Assembly: GCA_014650015.1 (NCBI GenBank) | Contig: BMUD01000008.1 | Coordinates: forward strand, 186,001 to 250,000 | DNA from: Streptomyces griseoloalbus | GTDB taxonomy: Bacteria > Actinomycetota > Actinomycetes > Streptomycetales > Streptomycetaceae | Direction: 5' to 3' | Length of the DNA stretch: 64,000 bases | Shown: piece after piece, positions 7,806 to 16,574 of the stretch | Layout: each line of letters begins with the position of its first letter | How positions within the stretch are numbered: the first letter of the stretch is position 1 | Notes under the pieces: model-generated | Seen by the model: the letters and a program-made list of their open reading frames with translations, nothing else | What the model was told of the DNA's origin: nothing | Databases searched by the model: none | Position numbers and translations under genes: made by a program

Positions 7806-9329
7806 CTACGACGACCCGGTGCGGCCCACCAGGACCTCGGCCGCGGCGATGCCCGACACGCGCGTGGCGCCGTGCGTGGCCAGGTACACCGCCCCGGGGC
7901 GCGCACCCGCCGGGACGCCCATCTCGACGACGAGGGCGTCGGGACGCCGGCGGACCAGGCCGGCCAGCGCGCGGGTCATCCAGCCGTAGCGGGCGGCGTC
8001 CCGGACCACCACGACCAGGGGACGGCCCCGCGCCGGGCGGAGCGCCAGCCGGTCCAGCACCTCGTCGCCGTCCTGGAGCTGGCGTTCGCCGAGCCGGACG
8101 GACGTGGTGCCCGGGCGCAGCGTCTTCAGCGGTTCCGCCACGCCCCACGGGGTTCCGGGGTCGATGGCGATGGTGGTGGCCGGGGACAGTTCCACCACGT
8201 GGGGGGAGCCCACGAGCGGGAACTCGGTGCCACGGCCCGGCCCGTGATGGATGTGGACGGCCCGCCGGGCCGCCGATAGACCGATGCCCGGGGTGTCACG
8301 GGGCTCGGGCGCCGAGCGGCGCAGCGTGCCCGCCCACTCGGCGAACTCCCTGACCCGCCCGGCCGCTTCGGCGAGCCGCTGCTCCGGCAGCCGCCCGTCC
8401 AGTACGGCGCTCACCAGGGCGTCGGCCAGCCGGGCGGTGGTCGCCTCGTCGGCGTGCTGGCCGCCGACGCAGACCGCGTCCGCACCGGCGGCGACGGCCC
8501 GGACGGCGGCGCCCGTCACGCCGTAGCGGTCGGCCACGGCGCCCATCTCGACGGCGTCGGTCACGACCAGGCCGGTGAAGCCGAGTTCGCCGCGCAGCAG
8601 GTCGCCGACGACGGGGCGGCTCAGGGTCGCGGGCCACCTGCTGTCGTAGGCCGGGACCAGCAGGTGCGCGGTCATCACGGCCCGCACGCCCGCGTCCATC
8701 GCGGCGATGAACGGCGGCAGCGCGGTCAGCGCCAGGGTGCCGGCGTCCACCGAGACCTGCGGCAGCCCGTCGTGGGAGTCGACGACGGTGTCGCCGTGTC
8801 CCGGGAAGTGCTTGGCGCACGCGGCGACGCCCGCCGACTGCATGCCCCGCACCCACGCGGCGGCGTGCCGGGAGACGACGTCGGTGCGGGCGCCGAAGGA
8901 GCGCACGCCGATGACCGGGTTCAGCGGGTTGGTGTTGACGTCGGCGCTCGGCGCGTAGTTCAGGGTGATGCCGAGGCCGTGCAGTTCCCGTCCGACGTCC
9001 CGGGCGACCTGCTCGGTGATATCGATGTCGTCGAGGGCGCCGAGTGCCAGGTTGCCCGGGCGGGACGCCCCGGTGCGGGCCTCGAGACGGGTGACGTCGC
9101 CCGCCTCCTCGTCGATGGCGACGACGAGGCCGGGGTTCTCCGCGTACAGGGTGGTGGTGAGCCCCGCCACCTGTTCGGGACCGTGGAGGTTGCGGGAGAA
9201 CAGGACGACGGAGGCGAGCCCGTCGGAGATCCGGCGGCGCACCCAGTCCGGCACCGTCGTCCCCTCGAAGCCCGGCTGGAGCACGGAGTGCGCCCACCGC
9301 AGAAGACGCGGGTGGCTGCTCTCGGCCAT
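7806..9329 (-). CDS. GH3 beta-N-acetylhexosaminidase-like hydrolase with dre sites upstream
   Basis: The 507-residue product is a glycoside hydrolase family 3 protein of the NagZ type. It has the GVAACAKHFPGHGDT motif, a downstream DSHDGLP loop that supplies the Asp-His general acid/base pair, and VVTDAVEMGAV containing the likely nucleophile Asp. A second domain follows (about residues 330-507). No signal peptide is visible, so it should act in the cytoplasm on imported chitobiose or muropeptide fragments. The ATG at 9327-9329 has an ideal GGAGGT site; an upstream in-frame extension is rejected. It is clearly related to the other GH3 gene at 13819-15309, from which it may have been duplicated. 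The DasR-like operators in its promoter fit induction by amino sugars. Confidence 0.87.
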   Translation of the reverse strand: MAESSHPRLLRWAHSVLQPGFEGTTVPDWVRRRISDGLASVVLFSRNLHGPEQVAGLTTTLYAENPGLVVAIDEEAGDVTRLEARTGASRPGNLALGALDDIDITEQVARDVGRELHGLGITLNYAPSADVNTNPLNPVIGVRSFGARTDVVSRHAAAWVRGMQSAGVAACAKHFPGHGDTVVDSHDGLPQVSVDAGTLALTALPPFIAAMDAGVRAVMTAHLLVPAYDSRWPATLSRPVVGDLLRGELGFTGLVVTDAVEMGAVADRYGVTGAAVRAVAAGADAVCVGGQHADEATTARLADALVSAVLDGRLPEQRLAEAAGRVREFAEWAGTLRRSAPEPRDTPGIGLSAARRAVHIHHGPGRGTEFPLVGSPHVVELSPATTIAIDPGTPWGVAEPLKTLRPGTTSVRLGERQLQDGDEVLDRLALRPARGRPLVVVVRDAARYGWMTRALAGLVRRRPDALVVEMGVPAGARPGAVYLATHGATRVSGIAAAEVLVGRTGSS

Positions 9330-9384
9330 GCGGGACCTCCGTGCGGAATCGTGCACGCTGCGGGTGCGGGAAGAATGCGCCACG

Positions 9385-9433
9385 AGTGGTTCAGACCACT
9401 GGGATGTTGGACTGGACCAATGGGATCTGTCAA
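9385..9433 (-). promoter_or_regulatory. Promoter of the GH3 gene with two DasR-type (dre) sites
   Basis: AGTGGTTCAGACCACT (9385-9400) nearly equals the published DasR operator consensus, a palindrome built on TGGTCTAGACCA. GTTGGACTGGACCAAT beginning near 9405 is a second, weaker match. On the minus strand TTGACA (reverse complement of 9428-9433) is a good -35 element, and the sites fall in the spacer and just downstream, a position suited to repression. Confidence 0.7.
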
Positions 9434-9489
9434 GGAACGTCCCTTTGAACACCCGTTGAAACGCCTCGCGTTGAACGCGAAGGGCCCGG

Positions 9490-10254
9490 TCAGGGCGTCG
9501 GACGCCGCAGGGTCGCCGTGAACTTGTAGCGCGAGCCGCGGTACACCGAGCGGACCCATTCGACCGGCGTTCCGGTCTCGTCCCGTGAATGGCGGGACAG
9601 CAGCAGCATCGGCAGGCCCACGTCCGTGCCGAGCAGCCCCGCCTCCCGCGGTGTCGCCGGGGAGGTCTCGATGGTCTCGTCGGCCTCCGCCGGCCGCACG
9701 CCGTACACCTCGGCGAGCGTGGTGTAGAGCGAGGTGTAGCGGGTCAGGTTGCGGCGCAGTGCGGGGAAGCGCCGGGCGGACAGATGGGTCGTCTCGATGG
9801 CCATGGGCTCGCCGCCGGCCAGTCGCAGCCGTTCGATGCGCAGCACCCTGCCTCCCGGCTCCATCTCGAGCAGGGCCGCCAGGTCCTCGTCGGCGGAAAT
9901 GTAGCCGATGTCCAGCATCTGCGAGGCGGGGTTGAGCCCCTGGGCCCGCATGTCCTCGGTGTAGGAGGTCAGCTGGAGCGTCCGGAAGACCTTGGGCCGG
10001 GCGACGAACGTGCCCTTGCCCTGGATGCGGTCGAGGCGGCCCTCGCCGACGAGTTCTTGCAGGGCCTTGCGGATGGTGGTGCGGGAGGTGCGGAACTCGA
10101 CGGCGAGCAGGCGCTCGGCCGGCATCGGCGAGCCCGGTGTGCGCTCGTCGGTCATCTGCAGTAACCGCTGCTTGATGCGGTAGTACTTCGGAACGCGACC
10201 GGTACGGCCCGGCGCCCCCGTGTCTGCCTGGGCGCTGCTGACGTCCGTGCTCAT
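9490..10254 (-). CDS. dasR: GntR/HutC-family regulator, DasR or close paralogue
   Basis: The product has 254 residues, the length of DasR, and shares its start (MSTDVSSA) and its characteristic blocks such as [23 protein letters not shown] and [11 protein letters not shown]. The N-terminal winged helix lies at about residues 20-90 ([20 protein letters not shown], then IQGKGTFV). The C-terminal UTRA domain binds phosphorylated aminosugars (glucosamine-6-phosphate in DasR). It is divergent from a das-type transporter and surrounded by dre sites. From memory, DasR orthologues in Streptomyces are almost identical, whereas this one differs at many positions, so a paralogue is likely. Codon 31 is TTA (10162-10164), which is unusual for a global regulator and points to bldA control. 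Confidence 0.82.
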   Translation of the reverse strand: MSTDVSSAQADTGAPGRTGRVPKYYRIKQRLLQMTDERTPGSPMPAERLLAVEFRTSRTTIRKALQELVGEGRLDRIQGKGTFVARPKVFRTLQLTSYTEDMRAQGLNPASQMLDIGYISADEDLAALLEMEPGGRVLRIERLRLAGGEPMAIETTHLSARRFPALRRNLTRYTSLYTTLAEVYGVRPAEADETIETSPATPREAGLLGTDVGLPMLLLSRHSRDETGTPVEWVRSVYRGSRYKFTATLRRPTP

Positions 10255-10352
10255 GACCTGCCTTCCGGCTGCGGTGTCCGGCGCGGACAGCAGGGGCCGG
10301 CCGCGGTGCACGTCGGCGGACGGCCGGGTTCGGCGCCGCACGCTCTGCTGTC

Positions 10353-10525
10353 CCGTTATAACGGTGCGTCCTCGTTCTGGTCTAGTCCAACCCTCGACCC
10401 GTCCCTGTTTATGCGCAGTTCTACGGCCTCGCCAGGGGCCTCGGAGGCGTTATGGGCCCGTGTTCACACGGCCCTTGACAGGGCCATAGGTCTAGGCCAA
10501 GCTCCCCTTGCTGGTCTAAACCATT
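10353..10525. promoter_or_regulatory. Divergent dasR/dasA control region with three dre-like sites
   Basis: Sites close to the DasR palindrome lie at 10376-10391 (TCTGGTCTAGTCCAAC), 10486-10501 (ATAGGTCTAGGCCAAG) and 10510-10525 (GCTGGTCTAAACCATT). The plus strand has TTGACA at 10475-10480 with a possible -10 CAAGCT at 10498-10503, so the second site overlaps the dasA promoter spacer. A 12-bp palindrome CCGTTATAACGG (10353-10364) contains a TATAAC -10 candidate for the dasR side. The 10255-10624 gap holds no gene. Confidence 0.7.
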
Positions 10526-10624
10526 TAGAGGAAGCCGGGTCCCAGCCCGCCGAGCTGTTGCGCCGTTGTGAGGGTCACCGCCGAGGGCGTGGGTGTGCAA
10601 GGCATTCCTGAGGAGGGGTGGCGC

Positions 10625-11902
10625 GTGAAGCGCAAGCTGATAGCCGCGATCGGGGTCGCGGGCATGTTGTTCTCCGTCGCGGCGTGCGGTGACGACGGCG
10701 GTGACAGCGGCAAGAGCGCGGGGCCGGACAGCTTCAAGGGGCAGACCCTCGTCGTCTGGACGATGGACGGCTCCGCGCCGGCCGACTGGACCAAGGACGT
10801 GCAGGCCGCCTTCGAGAAGAAGACCGGCGCCAAGGTCGAGTTCGAGACCCAGAAGTGGGACGGCATCCAGCAGAAGGTCACCACCGCCCTCTCCGAGACC
10901 AACCCGCCGGACGTCATCGAGATCGGCAACACCCAGACCCCGGCGTACGCGGCCACCGGCGGACTCGCCGAGCTGGAGGACCTGAAGAAGGAGATCGGCG
11001 CCGAGTGGACGGACTCGGTCAACCAGTCCTCCATCTTCGAGGGCAAGCAGTACGCCGCTCCCTGGTACTTCGCCAACCGCGTCGTCATCTACAACAAGAA
11101 GATCTGGGCCGAGGCCGGCATCAAGGGCACGCCCAAGACGCGCGACGAGTTCTTCGAGGCCCTCGAGACCATCGACAAGAAGACCGACGCCGAGCCGATC
11201 TACATGCCCGGCCAGAACTGGTACTTCTTCGACGGCCTGATCATCGGCCAGGGCGCCGACCTGGTGAAGAAGGACGGCGACACGTACGTCTCCAACCTCG
11301 CCGACCCCAAGGTCACCGCGGCCATGGAGATCTACCGGAAGTACGCCTCCTTCTCCACGGCCCCCAAGGACAAGGACGAGGCCACCCCGCAGCAGGCCGA
11401 GGTCTTCGCCAAGGGCAAGACCGGCGCGTTCATCGGCATGGGCTGGGAGGCGGCGACCGCCGTCGCGGCCAACAAGGCCATCGAGAAGGACCTCGGCTAC
11501 TTCACCATCCCCGGTGAGACCGCCGACAAGCCCGAGGGCGTCTTCCTCGGCGGTTCCAACCTGGCCGTCGCCGCGGGCAGCGAGAAGCAGGAACTGGCCA
11601 AGGAGTTCCTGAAGATCACCCTGTCCGACGAGTTCGAGGGCGCCCTCGCCAAGGCCAACGGCGTCATCCCGAACAAGAAGTCCCTGGAGTCCAACCTGGC
11701 GGGCAACGCGGTCGCCGAGGCCGCCGCCCCGGCCGCCGCGGTGGGCGGCACCACCCCGCTGATCGCGCAGTGGGCCGCGGTGGAGAACACGCCCAACCCG
11801 ATCAAGGCGTACATGACCGCCGTACTGAAGGGCAAGGCCCCGGCCGACGCCGCCAAGGACATCGAGTCCGAGATCAACGAGCGCCTCGCGCAGGAGAACT
11901 GA
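10625..11902 (+). CDS. dasA: DasA-like sugar-binding lipoprotein of an ABC importer
   Basis: The 425-residue product starts with a lipoprotein signal (KRKLIAAIGVAGMLFSVAAC, cysteine in a VAAC lipobox) and continues as a family 1 solute-binding protein with the stretches VVWTMDGS, DVIEIGNTQTPAYAA, GKTGAFIGMGWE and PEGVFLGGSNLA. DasA proteins bind N,N'-diacetylchitobiose. GTG at 10625 was chosen because GAGGAGGGG lies at the right distance and the signal peptide begins there; an in-frame upstream start would add 19 non-signal residues. It is the first gene of a transporter operon with two permeases and a GH3 gene, divergent from the DasR-like gene. Three dre-like sites lie in the upstream gap. 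Confidence 0.88.
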   Translation: MKRKLIAAIGVAGMLFSVAACGDDGGDSGKSAGPDSFKGQTLVVWTMDGSAPADWTKDVQAAFEKKTGAKVEFETQKWDGIQQKVTTALSETNPPDVIEIGNTQTPAYAATGGLAELEDLKKEIGAEWTDSVNQSSIFEGKQYAAPWYFANRVVIYNKKIWAEAGIKGTPKTRDEFFEALETIDKKTDAEPIYMPGQNWYFFDGLIIGQGADLVKKDGDTYVSNLADPKVTAAMEIYRKYASFSTAPKDKDEATPQQAEVFAKGKTGAFIGMGWEAATAVAANKAIEKDLGYFTIPGETADKPEGVFLGGSNLAVAAGSEKQELAKEFLKITLSDEFEGALAKANGVIPNKKSLESNLAGNAVAEAAAPAAAVGGTTPLIAQWAAVENTPNPIKAYMTAVLKGKAPADAAKDIESEINERLAQEN

Positions 11903-11982
11903 CGACGCGTGCCGGGGGCTGCCGCGCGGCGCCCCCGGCCTCAGCTGTGTAGCTCGTACGGCCACGGAAGAGACGGCAAGTC

Positions 11983-12984
11983 ATGCCAGTGCACACCCAA
12001 GGCACGGACACGGCCGGGGAGCCCGCTGTCCGCAAGGCCGAGGCCCCTTCGGGCCCGCGTGGGACGACACGCGCGGCCACGGCCTCACGCGGCCGGCGTG
12101 CCGCCGCTGCCCCCTATCTGCTCCTGCTGCCCGCACTCCTCGCCACGCTGATCCTGCTCGGCTGGCCCCTGGTGAAGAACGGCATGCTGTCGTTCCAGAA
12201 CCTCAACGCGCGGCAGCTCATCCAGCACCTGACCGAATGGAACGGCGCCGAGAACTACCAGGAGGCACTGGGCAGTTCGGAGTTCTGGGCGGTCGTCCAG
12301 CGCACCGTCTACTTCACCGCGGCCAACGTGGTGCTGATCATGCTGCTGGGCACCCTCATCGGCCTGCTGCTCGCCCGGCTCGGCCGCAGGATGCGGCTGC
12401 TGCTCCTGCTGGGCCTGGTCCTCGCCTGGGCCATGCCCGTCATCGCCGCCACCACCGTCTACCAGTGGCTGTTCGCCCAGCGCTTCGGCGTCGTCAACTG
12501 GGTGCTGGACAAGGCCGGCTGGCACTCCATGGCGGACTACAACTGGCTCGGCACCCAGTTCTCCACGTTCTCCGTGGTCACTCTGCTGATCGTGTGGCAG
12601 TCGGTCCCGTTCGTGGCGATCAACCTCTACGCCGCCACCACCACCGTCCCCAAGGAGCTGTACGAGGCCGCGTCCCTGGACGGCGCCAACTCCTGGACGA
12701 GCTTCACCTCGGTGACCTTCCCCTTCCTGCGGCCCTTCCTGTACGCCACGACGTTCCTGGAGGTCATCTGGGTCTTCAAGGCGTTCCCGCAGATCTTCGC
12801 CATCAACGAGGGCGGCCCGGACCGGCTCACCGAGACCCTGCCGATCTACGCCTTCGTCGAGGGCGTGGGCAACCAGCACTACGGCATGGGCGCGGCCATC
12901 TCGTTCCTGACCATCCTGGTGCTGATCGTCATCACCTCGTACTACCTGCGCGCGGTGATCAAGCAAGAGGAGGACGAGCTGTGA
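11983..12984 (+). CDS. dasB: DasB-like sugar ABC transporter permease
   Basis: The 333-residue product has a charged N-terminal tail of about 40 residues, then six hydrophobic segments, and the permease EAA loop EAASLDGANSWTSFTSVTFP that contacts the ATPase. It belongs to the MalF-like half of carbohydrate uptake family 1 transporters. It follows dasA by 80 bases and overlaps dasC by four bases. No cognate ATPase is encoded here; das-type importers are known to use the shared ATPase MsiK encoded elsewhere, so its absence is expected. Confidence 0.88.
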   Translation: MPVHTQGTDTAGEPAVRKAEAPSGPRGTTRAATASRGRRAAAAPYLLLLPALLATLILLGWPLVKNGMLSFQNLNARQLIQHLTEWNGAENYQEALGSSEFWAVVQRTVYFTAANVVLIMLLGTLIGLLLARLGRRMRLLLLLGLVLAWAMPVIAATTVYQWLFAQRFGVVNWVLDKAGWHSMADYNWLGTQFSTFSVVTLLIVWQSVPFVAINLYAATTTVPKELYEAASLDGANSWTSFTSVTFPFLRPFLYATTFLEVIWVFKAFPQIFAINEGGPDRLTETLPIYAFVEGVGNQHYGMGAAISFLTILVLIVITSYYLRAVIKQEEDEL

Positions 12985-13811
12985 AGCGCTCACCCTTCGG
13001 CCGTATCTGGCCCAACGCGACCGCGGTCCTGCTCTTCGTGGTGTTCGCCTTCCCGGTGTACTGGATGTTCGCCACGGCCTTCAAACCGCAGGGCGACATC
13101 ATCTCCGAGGACCCGGTGTGGTTCCCGACGGACGTCACCCTCGCCCACTTCGACAAGGCCGTGCACGCGGACCACTTCTGGACGCTGGTCCGCAACTCCG
13201 TCACCGTCACCGTCGTCGCGGTGCTGCTGTCGCTGGTCATCGCCCTGCTCGCGTCGTTCGCCCTGGCCCGGATGCGTTTCAAGGGGCGGCGGGGCTTCAT
13301 CGTGACCTTCATGCTGGCGCAGATGGCGCCCTGGGAGGTCATGGTCATCGCCATCTACATGCTCGTGCGCGACAGCGACATGCTCGACAGCCTGGTCCCG
13401 CTGACCGCCTTCTACATGATGATGGTGCTCCCCCTCACCCTTCTGACCCTGCGCGGCTATGTGGCCGCCGTACCGAAGGAACTCGAGGAGTCGGCGATGG
13501 TCGACGGCTGCACCCGTACCCAGGCCTTCGTCAAGGTCATCTTCCCGCTGCTGGCGCCCGGCCTCATGGCCACCTCGCTCTTCGGCTTCATCACCGCCTG
13601 GAACGAGTTCCCGCTGGTCCTCATCCTCAACAAGGGCATCGAGCACCAGACGCTCCCGCTGTGGCTGTCGCAGTTCCGCACCGCGTTCGGCGACGACTGG
13701 GGAGCCACGATGGCCGCTTCCTCCCTGTTCGCGCTCCCCATCCTGATCCTCTTCATCTTCCTGCAGCGCAAGGCCGTCAGCGGCCTCACCGACGGCGCCG
13801 TGAAGGGATGA
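12981..13811 (+). CDS. dasC: DasC-like sugar ABC transporter permease
   Basis: The 276-residue MalG-like permease has six membrane segments and an EAA loop, EESAMVDGCTRTQAFVKVIFPLL. It starts with GTG (12981-12983) overlapping the dasB stop as GTGA, so translation is coupled. Together with the previous permease it would form the membrane channel for chitobiose-type sugars delivered by DasA. The following GH3 gene starts seven bases after its stop. Confidence 0.88.
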   Translation: MKRSPFGRIWPNATAVLLFVVFAFPVYWMFATAFKPQGDIISEDPVWFPTDVTLAHFDKAVHADHFWTLVRNSVTVTVVAVLLSLVIALLASFALARMRFKGRRGFIVTFMLAQMAPWEVMVIAIYMLVRDSDMLDSLVPLTAFYMMMVLPLTLLTLRGYVAAVPKELEESAMVDGCTRTQAFVKVIFPLLAPGLMATSLFGFITAWNEFPLVLILNKGIEHQTLPLWLSQFRTAFGDDWGATMAASSLFALPILILFIFLQRKAVSGLTDGAVKG

Positions 13812-13818
13812 CGCTTCG

Positions 13819-15309
13819 ATGACGACATTCACCACCGGCACCGACACCCTCACCCGGGACGCGCTCGCCGTACTGCAGCCGGGCTTCGCCGGCACCACCG
13901 TGCCCGACTGGGTGCGCCGCCGGCTCGGCGAGGGCCTCGCCTCCGTCGCCCTCTTCGGCCGCAACGTCACCACCGCCGAGCAGGTCACCGCCCTCACCGC
14001 GCAGTTGCGGGCCGAGCGGGACGACCTGCTGGTGGCCATCGACGAGGAGAGCGGCGACGTCACCCGGCTCGAGGTCCGCACCGGCTCCTCCTTCCCCGGC
14101 AACCACGCGCTCGGCGCCGTCGACGACCCCGACCTGACCCGGGGCGTCGCCCGCGAACTCGGCCGCCGGCTCGCCGAGTGCGGCGTCAACTTCAACTGGG
14201 CGCCGTCGGCCGACGTCAACGCCAACCCCGACAACCCGGTGATCGGCGTGCGCTCCTTCGGCGGGGACACCGCCCTGGTCGCCCGGCACACCGCCGCCTA
14301 CGTCGAGGGCCTGCAGTCCACCGGCGTGGCCGCCTGCACCAAGCACTTCCCCGGGCACGGCGACACCGGCGTCGACTCGCACCACGCGATCCCGCACATC
14401 GACCTCGACGCCACGACCCTGCACGAGCGCGAACTGCAGCCGTTCCGGGCGGCGATCGCGGCCGGCACCCGCGCCGTGATGAGCGCCCACATCCGGGTGC
14501 CGGTCCTCGACCCGGACCACCCGGCCACGCTCTCCCGGCGCATCCTCACCGACCTGCTGCGCGGCGAACTCGGCTACCAGGGCCTGATCGTCACCGACGG
14601 CATGGAGATGCGCGCCATCTCCGGCGCCTACGGTCTCGAACACGGCGTCGTCCTCGCCATCGCCGCCGGCGCCGACGCCATCTGCGTGGGCGGCGGGCTG
14701 TGTGACGAGGGCACCGTGCAGAGCCTGCGGGACGCGCTGGTGGGCGCCGTCCGCTCCGGTGAACTGTCCGAGGAGCGGCTGGCCGACGCCGCCGCCCGGG
14801 TGCGCGCCCTCGCCGCGTGGACCGCCGACGTACGGCGCTCCACGGCCGCGACGGTCCGGCCCGAGCCGGAGATCGGCCTCACGGCGGCCCGCCGCGCGAT
14901 GACCGTCACCCGCGCCCGGTCCTCCGCCCCGGTGACCGGACCGGTGTACGTGGCCACCTTCAACCCGGAGGCGAACATCGCCGTGGGCGACGAGACCCCG
15001 TGGGGCGTCGGCGCCGAACTGGAGCGACTGCTGCCGGGCACCTCCACCGGCTGCTTCACCGGCCCGGGCGCCGGTGACGAGGCACTGAAGGCGGCGGCCG
15101 GCCGGCGCGTCGTCGCCGTGGTCCGCGACGAGCACCGGCACGCGTGGATGCGCACGGCCCTGGACACCCTGCTCGCCGCCGACCAGGACACCGTGGTCGT
15201 GGAGATGGGCGTGCCCCAGTCCGCTCCGCGCGGCGCCCTGCACATCGCCACCTACGGCGCGGCCCGTGTCTGCGGCGTGGCCGCCGCGGAGGCGGTCGTG
15301 GCGGGCTGA
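13819..15309 (+). CDS. dasD: DasD-like GH3 beta-N-acetylglucosaminidase
   Basis: The 496-residue product is a NagZ-type family 3 glycoside hydrolase without a signal peptide. It shows LQPGFAGTTVPDWVRRRL at the N-terminus, CTKHFPGHGDTGVDSHHAIP with the Asp-His loop, and IVTDGMEMRAI with the nucleophile Asp. In the das system the GH3 enzyme cleaves imported chitobiose to GlcNAc inside the cell. It lies seven bases after dasC and is surely in the same operon. The protein at 7806-9329 is a clear homologue over the full length, sharing even the QPGFxGTTVPDWVRRR start and the C-terminal VVEMGVP block. Confidence 0.88.
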   Translation: MTTFTTGTDTLTRDALAVLQPGFAGTTVPDWVRRRLGEGLASVALFGRNVTTAEQVTALTAQLRAERDDLLVAIDEESGDVTRLEVRTGSSFPGNHALGAVDDPDLTRGVARELGRRLAECGVNFNWAPSADVNANPDNPVIGVRSFGGDTALVARHTAAYVEGLQSTGVAACTKHFPGHGDTGVDSHHAIPHIDLDATTLHERELQPFRAAIAAGTRAVMSAHIRVPVLDPDHPATLSRRILTDLLRGELGYQGLIVTDGMEMRAISGAYGLEHGVVLAIAAGADAICVGGGLCDEGTVQSLRDALVGAVRSGELSEERLADAAARVRALAAWTADVRRSTAATVRPEPEIGLTAARRAMTVTRARSSAPVTGPVYVATFNPEANIAVGDETPWGVGAELERLLPGTSTGCFTGPGAGDEALKAAAGRRVVAVVRDEHRHAWMRTALDTLLAADQDTVVVEMGVPQSAPRGALHIATYGAARVCGVAAAEAVVAG

Positions 15310-15357
15310 CCCGGCGACGCGGCTCCGGCGGCCCGTATCCGTCACGCCGCCAGTCCG

Positions 15358-15939
15358 TCAGGGGTAGATCTTCTCCCCCTCGGCGAGCATGGCGACGAAC
15401 TTCTCGATACGGGCCGCCCGGGTCTGCGGCCGCTTGGCCTCCTCGACCCGGTGCAGGATCGCGTACCGGTTGCGGCTGTCGAGAGAGCCGAAGAAGTCAC
15501 GGGCCGCGGGCGCCGCGTCCAGCGCGGCCCGCAGGTCGTCCGGGACGGTCGCCGTGCTCTGGCTCGCGTACGCGGCCTCCCAGCGGCCGTCCGCCCGCGC
15601 CCGCTCCACCTCCCGCAGACCGGACGGCCGCATACGCCCCTGCGCGATGAGGTCGAGCGCCTTCTGCCGGTTGACGGCCGACCACCTGCTGCGCGGCCGC
15701 CGCGGAGTGAAGCGCTGGAGCCAGTGCGTGTCGTCCAGCCCCTTCTTGTGCCCGTCGATCCAGCCGAAGCACAGGGCGGACTCCAGCGCGGTGGCGTAAT
15801 CGACACCGGCGAGCCCCGAGCCCTTCCTCGGGATCCTCAGCCAGACCCCCGCGACATCCTCGTGGTGCTCCTCCAGCCACCTCTCCCAGGCGGCCCGCGT
15901 TTCGAAGCCGAGCACGGCATCATCCATTCCACCAGCCAT
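15358..15939 (-). CDS. YdeI/OmpD-associated family protein
   Basis: The product has about 193 residues and resembles the YdeI/OmdA family: an N-terminal block FETRAAWERWLEEHHEDVAGVWLRIPRK, then YATALESALCFGWIDGHKKG, the RFTPRRPRSRWSAVNRQKA motif, and a helical C-terminal end with LHRVEEAKRPQTRAARIEKFVAML. The family occurs in stress contexts but its biochemical role is not established. Two in-frame ATGs are possible, at 15937-15939 and 15925-15927; I chose the first because a purine-rich AGGGACGG precedes it. The gene is convergent with dasD and not part of that operon. Confidence 0.78.
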   Translation of the reverse strand: MAGGMDDAVLGFETRAAWERWLEEHHEDVAGVWLRIPRKGSGLAGVDYATALESALCFGWIDGHKKGLDDTHWLQRFTPRRPRSRWSAVNRQKALDLIAQGRMRPSGLREVERARADGRWEAAYASQSTATVPDDLRAALDAAPAARDFFGSLDSRNRYAILHRVEEAKRPQTRAARIEKFVAMLAEGEKIYP

Positions 15940-16100
15940 GCGCCCATGAAATCCGTCCCTCCGCGGCCCGGTCAACAAGGGCACCCGGGGCACACGGTGG
16001 GGGTGCCCTGCGATGGCGGAGCGTGTCGTTATTGGGCCGAACGGGTGACCATGAGTAAGAATTGCCTGATGCAGACAGTCAGTGCGACAGGGGACGGAGC

Positions 16101-16487
16101 ATGCCGGTGAGCAGCCACGATGTCACCGACGAACAGTGGGAGGGGCTCGCCCAGGTCGTTCCGCTGCGGGGCCGCGACGCCTGGCCGTCCGCGGTGGGCC
16201 ACCGAGCCCTCCCCGAGGCGGAGACGGAAGCGCGACGTCGCTTCGTCGTCCTGCGCGTGAACGTGTTCGCGGACGCCCGCGACGTCGCCGAGACACTGAT
16301 GTCCGGCATACCGGTGCTGCTGGACCTGACCGGCGCGGAGACCGAGGTCGCCAAACGCGTCCTGGACTTCAGCACGGGCGTCGTCTTCGGCCTGGCCAGC
16401 GGCATGCACCGGGTCGACCGCAACGTCTTCCTCCTGACCCCGGCCGGCACGGAGGTCACGGGGCTGATGGAGGGGGTCGGGACGTGA
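16101..16487 (+). CDS. SepF-like cell-division protein (SflB-type paralogue)
   Basis: The 128-residue product matches the SepF (DUF552) fold in FVVLRVNVFADARDVAETLMSGIPVLLDL, DFSTGVVFGLASGMHRVDRNVFLLTP. It lacks the N-terminal amphipathic membrane helix and long linker of canonical SepF. Streptomyces carry, besides the SepF of the division cluster, SepF-like proteins SflA and SflB that affect FtsZ function and sporulation septation; this isolated gene fits SflB by context. The ATG at 16101 has a GGGACGGAG site; an upstream in-frame start would add 13 residues of low plausibility. Confidence 0.8.
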   Translation: MPVSSHDVTDEQWEGLAQVVPLRGRDAWPSAVGHRALPEAETEARRRFVVLRVNVFADARDVAETLMSGIPVLLDLTGAETEVAKRVLDFSTGVVFGLASGMHRVDRNVFLLTPAGTEVTGLMEGVGT

Positions 16488-16561
16488 GCGGTCGCGGACG
16501 TCGCGTCGCCCGATCGTAGGAAGCCCGCCCAAGCGGAACGGTTCGCCCCGCAGCGAGCCCC

Positions 16562-16567
16562 TAGCGT
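16562..16567 (+). promoter_or_regulatory. -10 element TAGCGT placed for a leaderless transcript
   Basis: TAGCGT is followed by seven bases and then the ATG of the AAA ATPase gene, and no ribosome site precedes that ATG. This spacing is characteristic of leaderless Streptomyces genes. Confidence 0.45.
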
Positions 16568-16574
16568 CCCGCGT

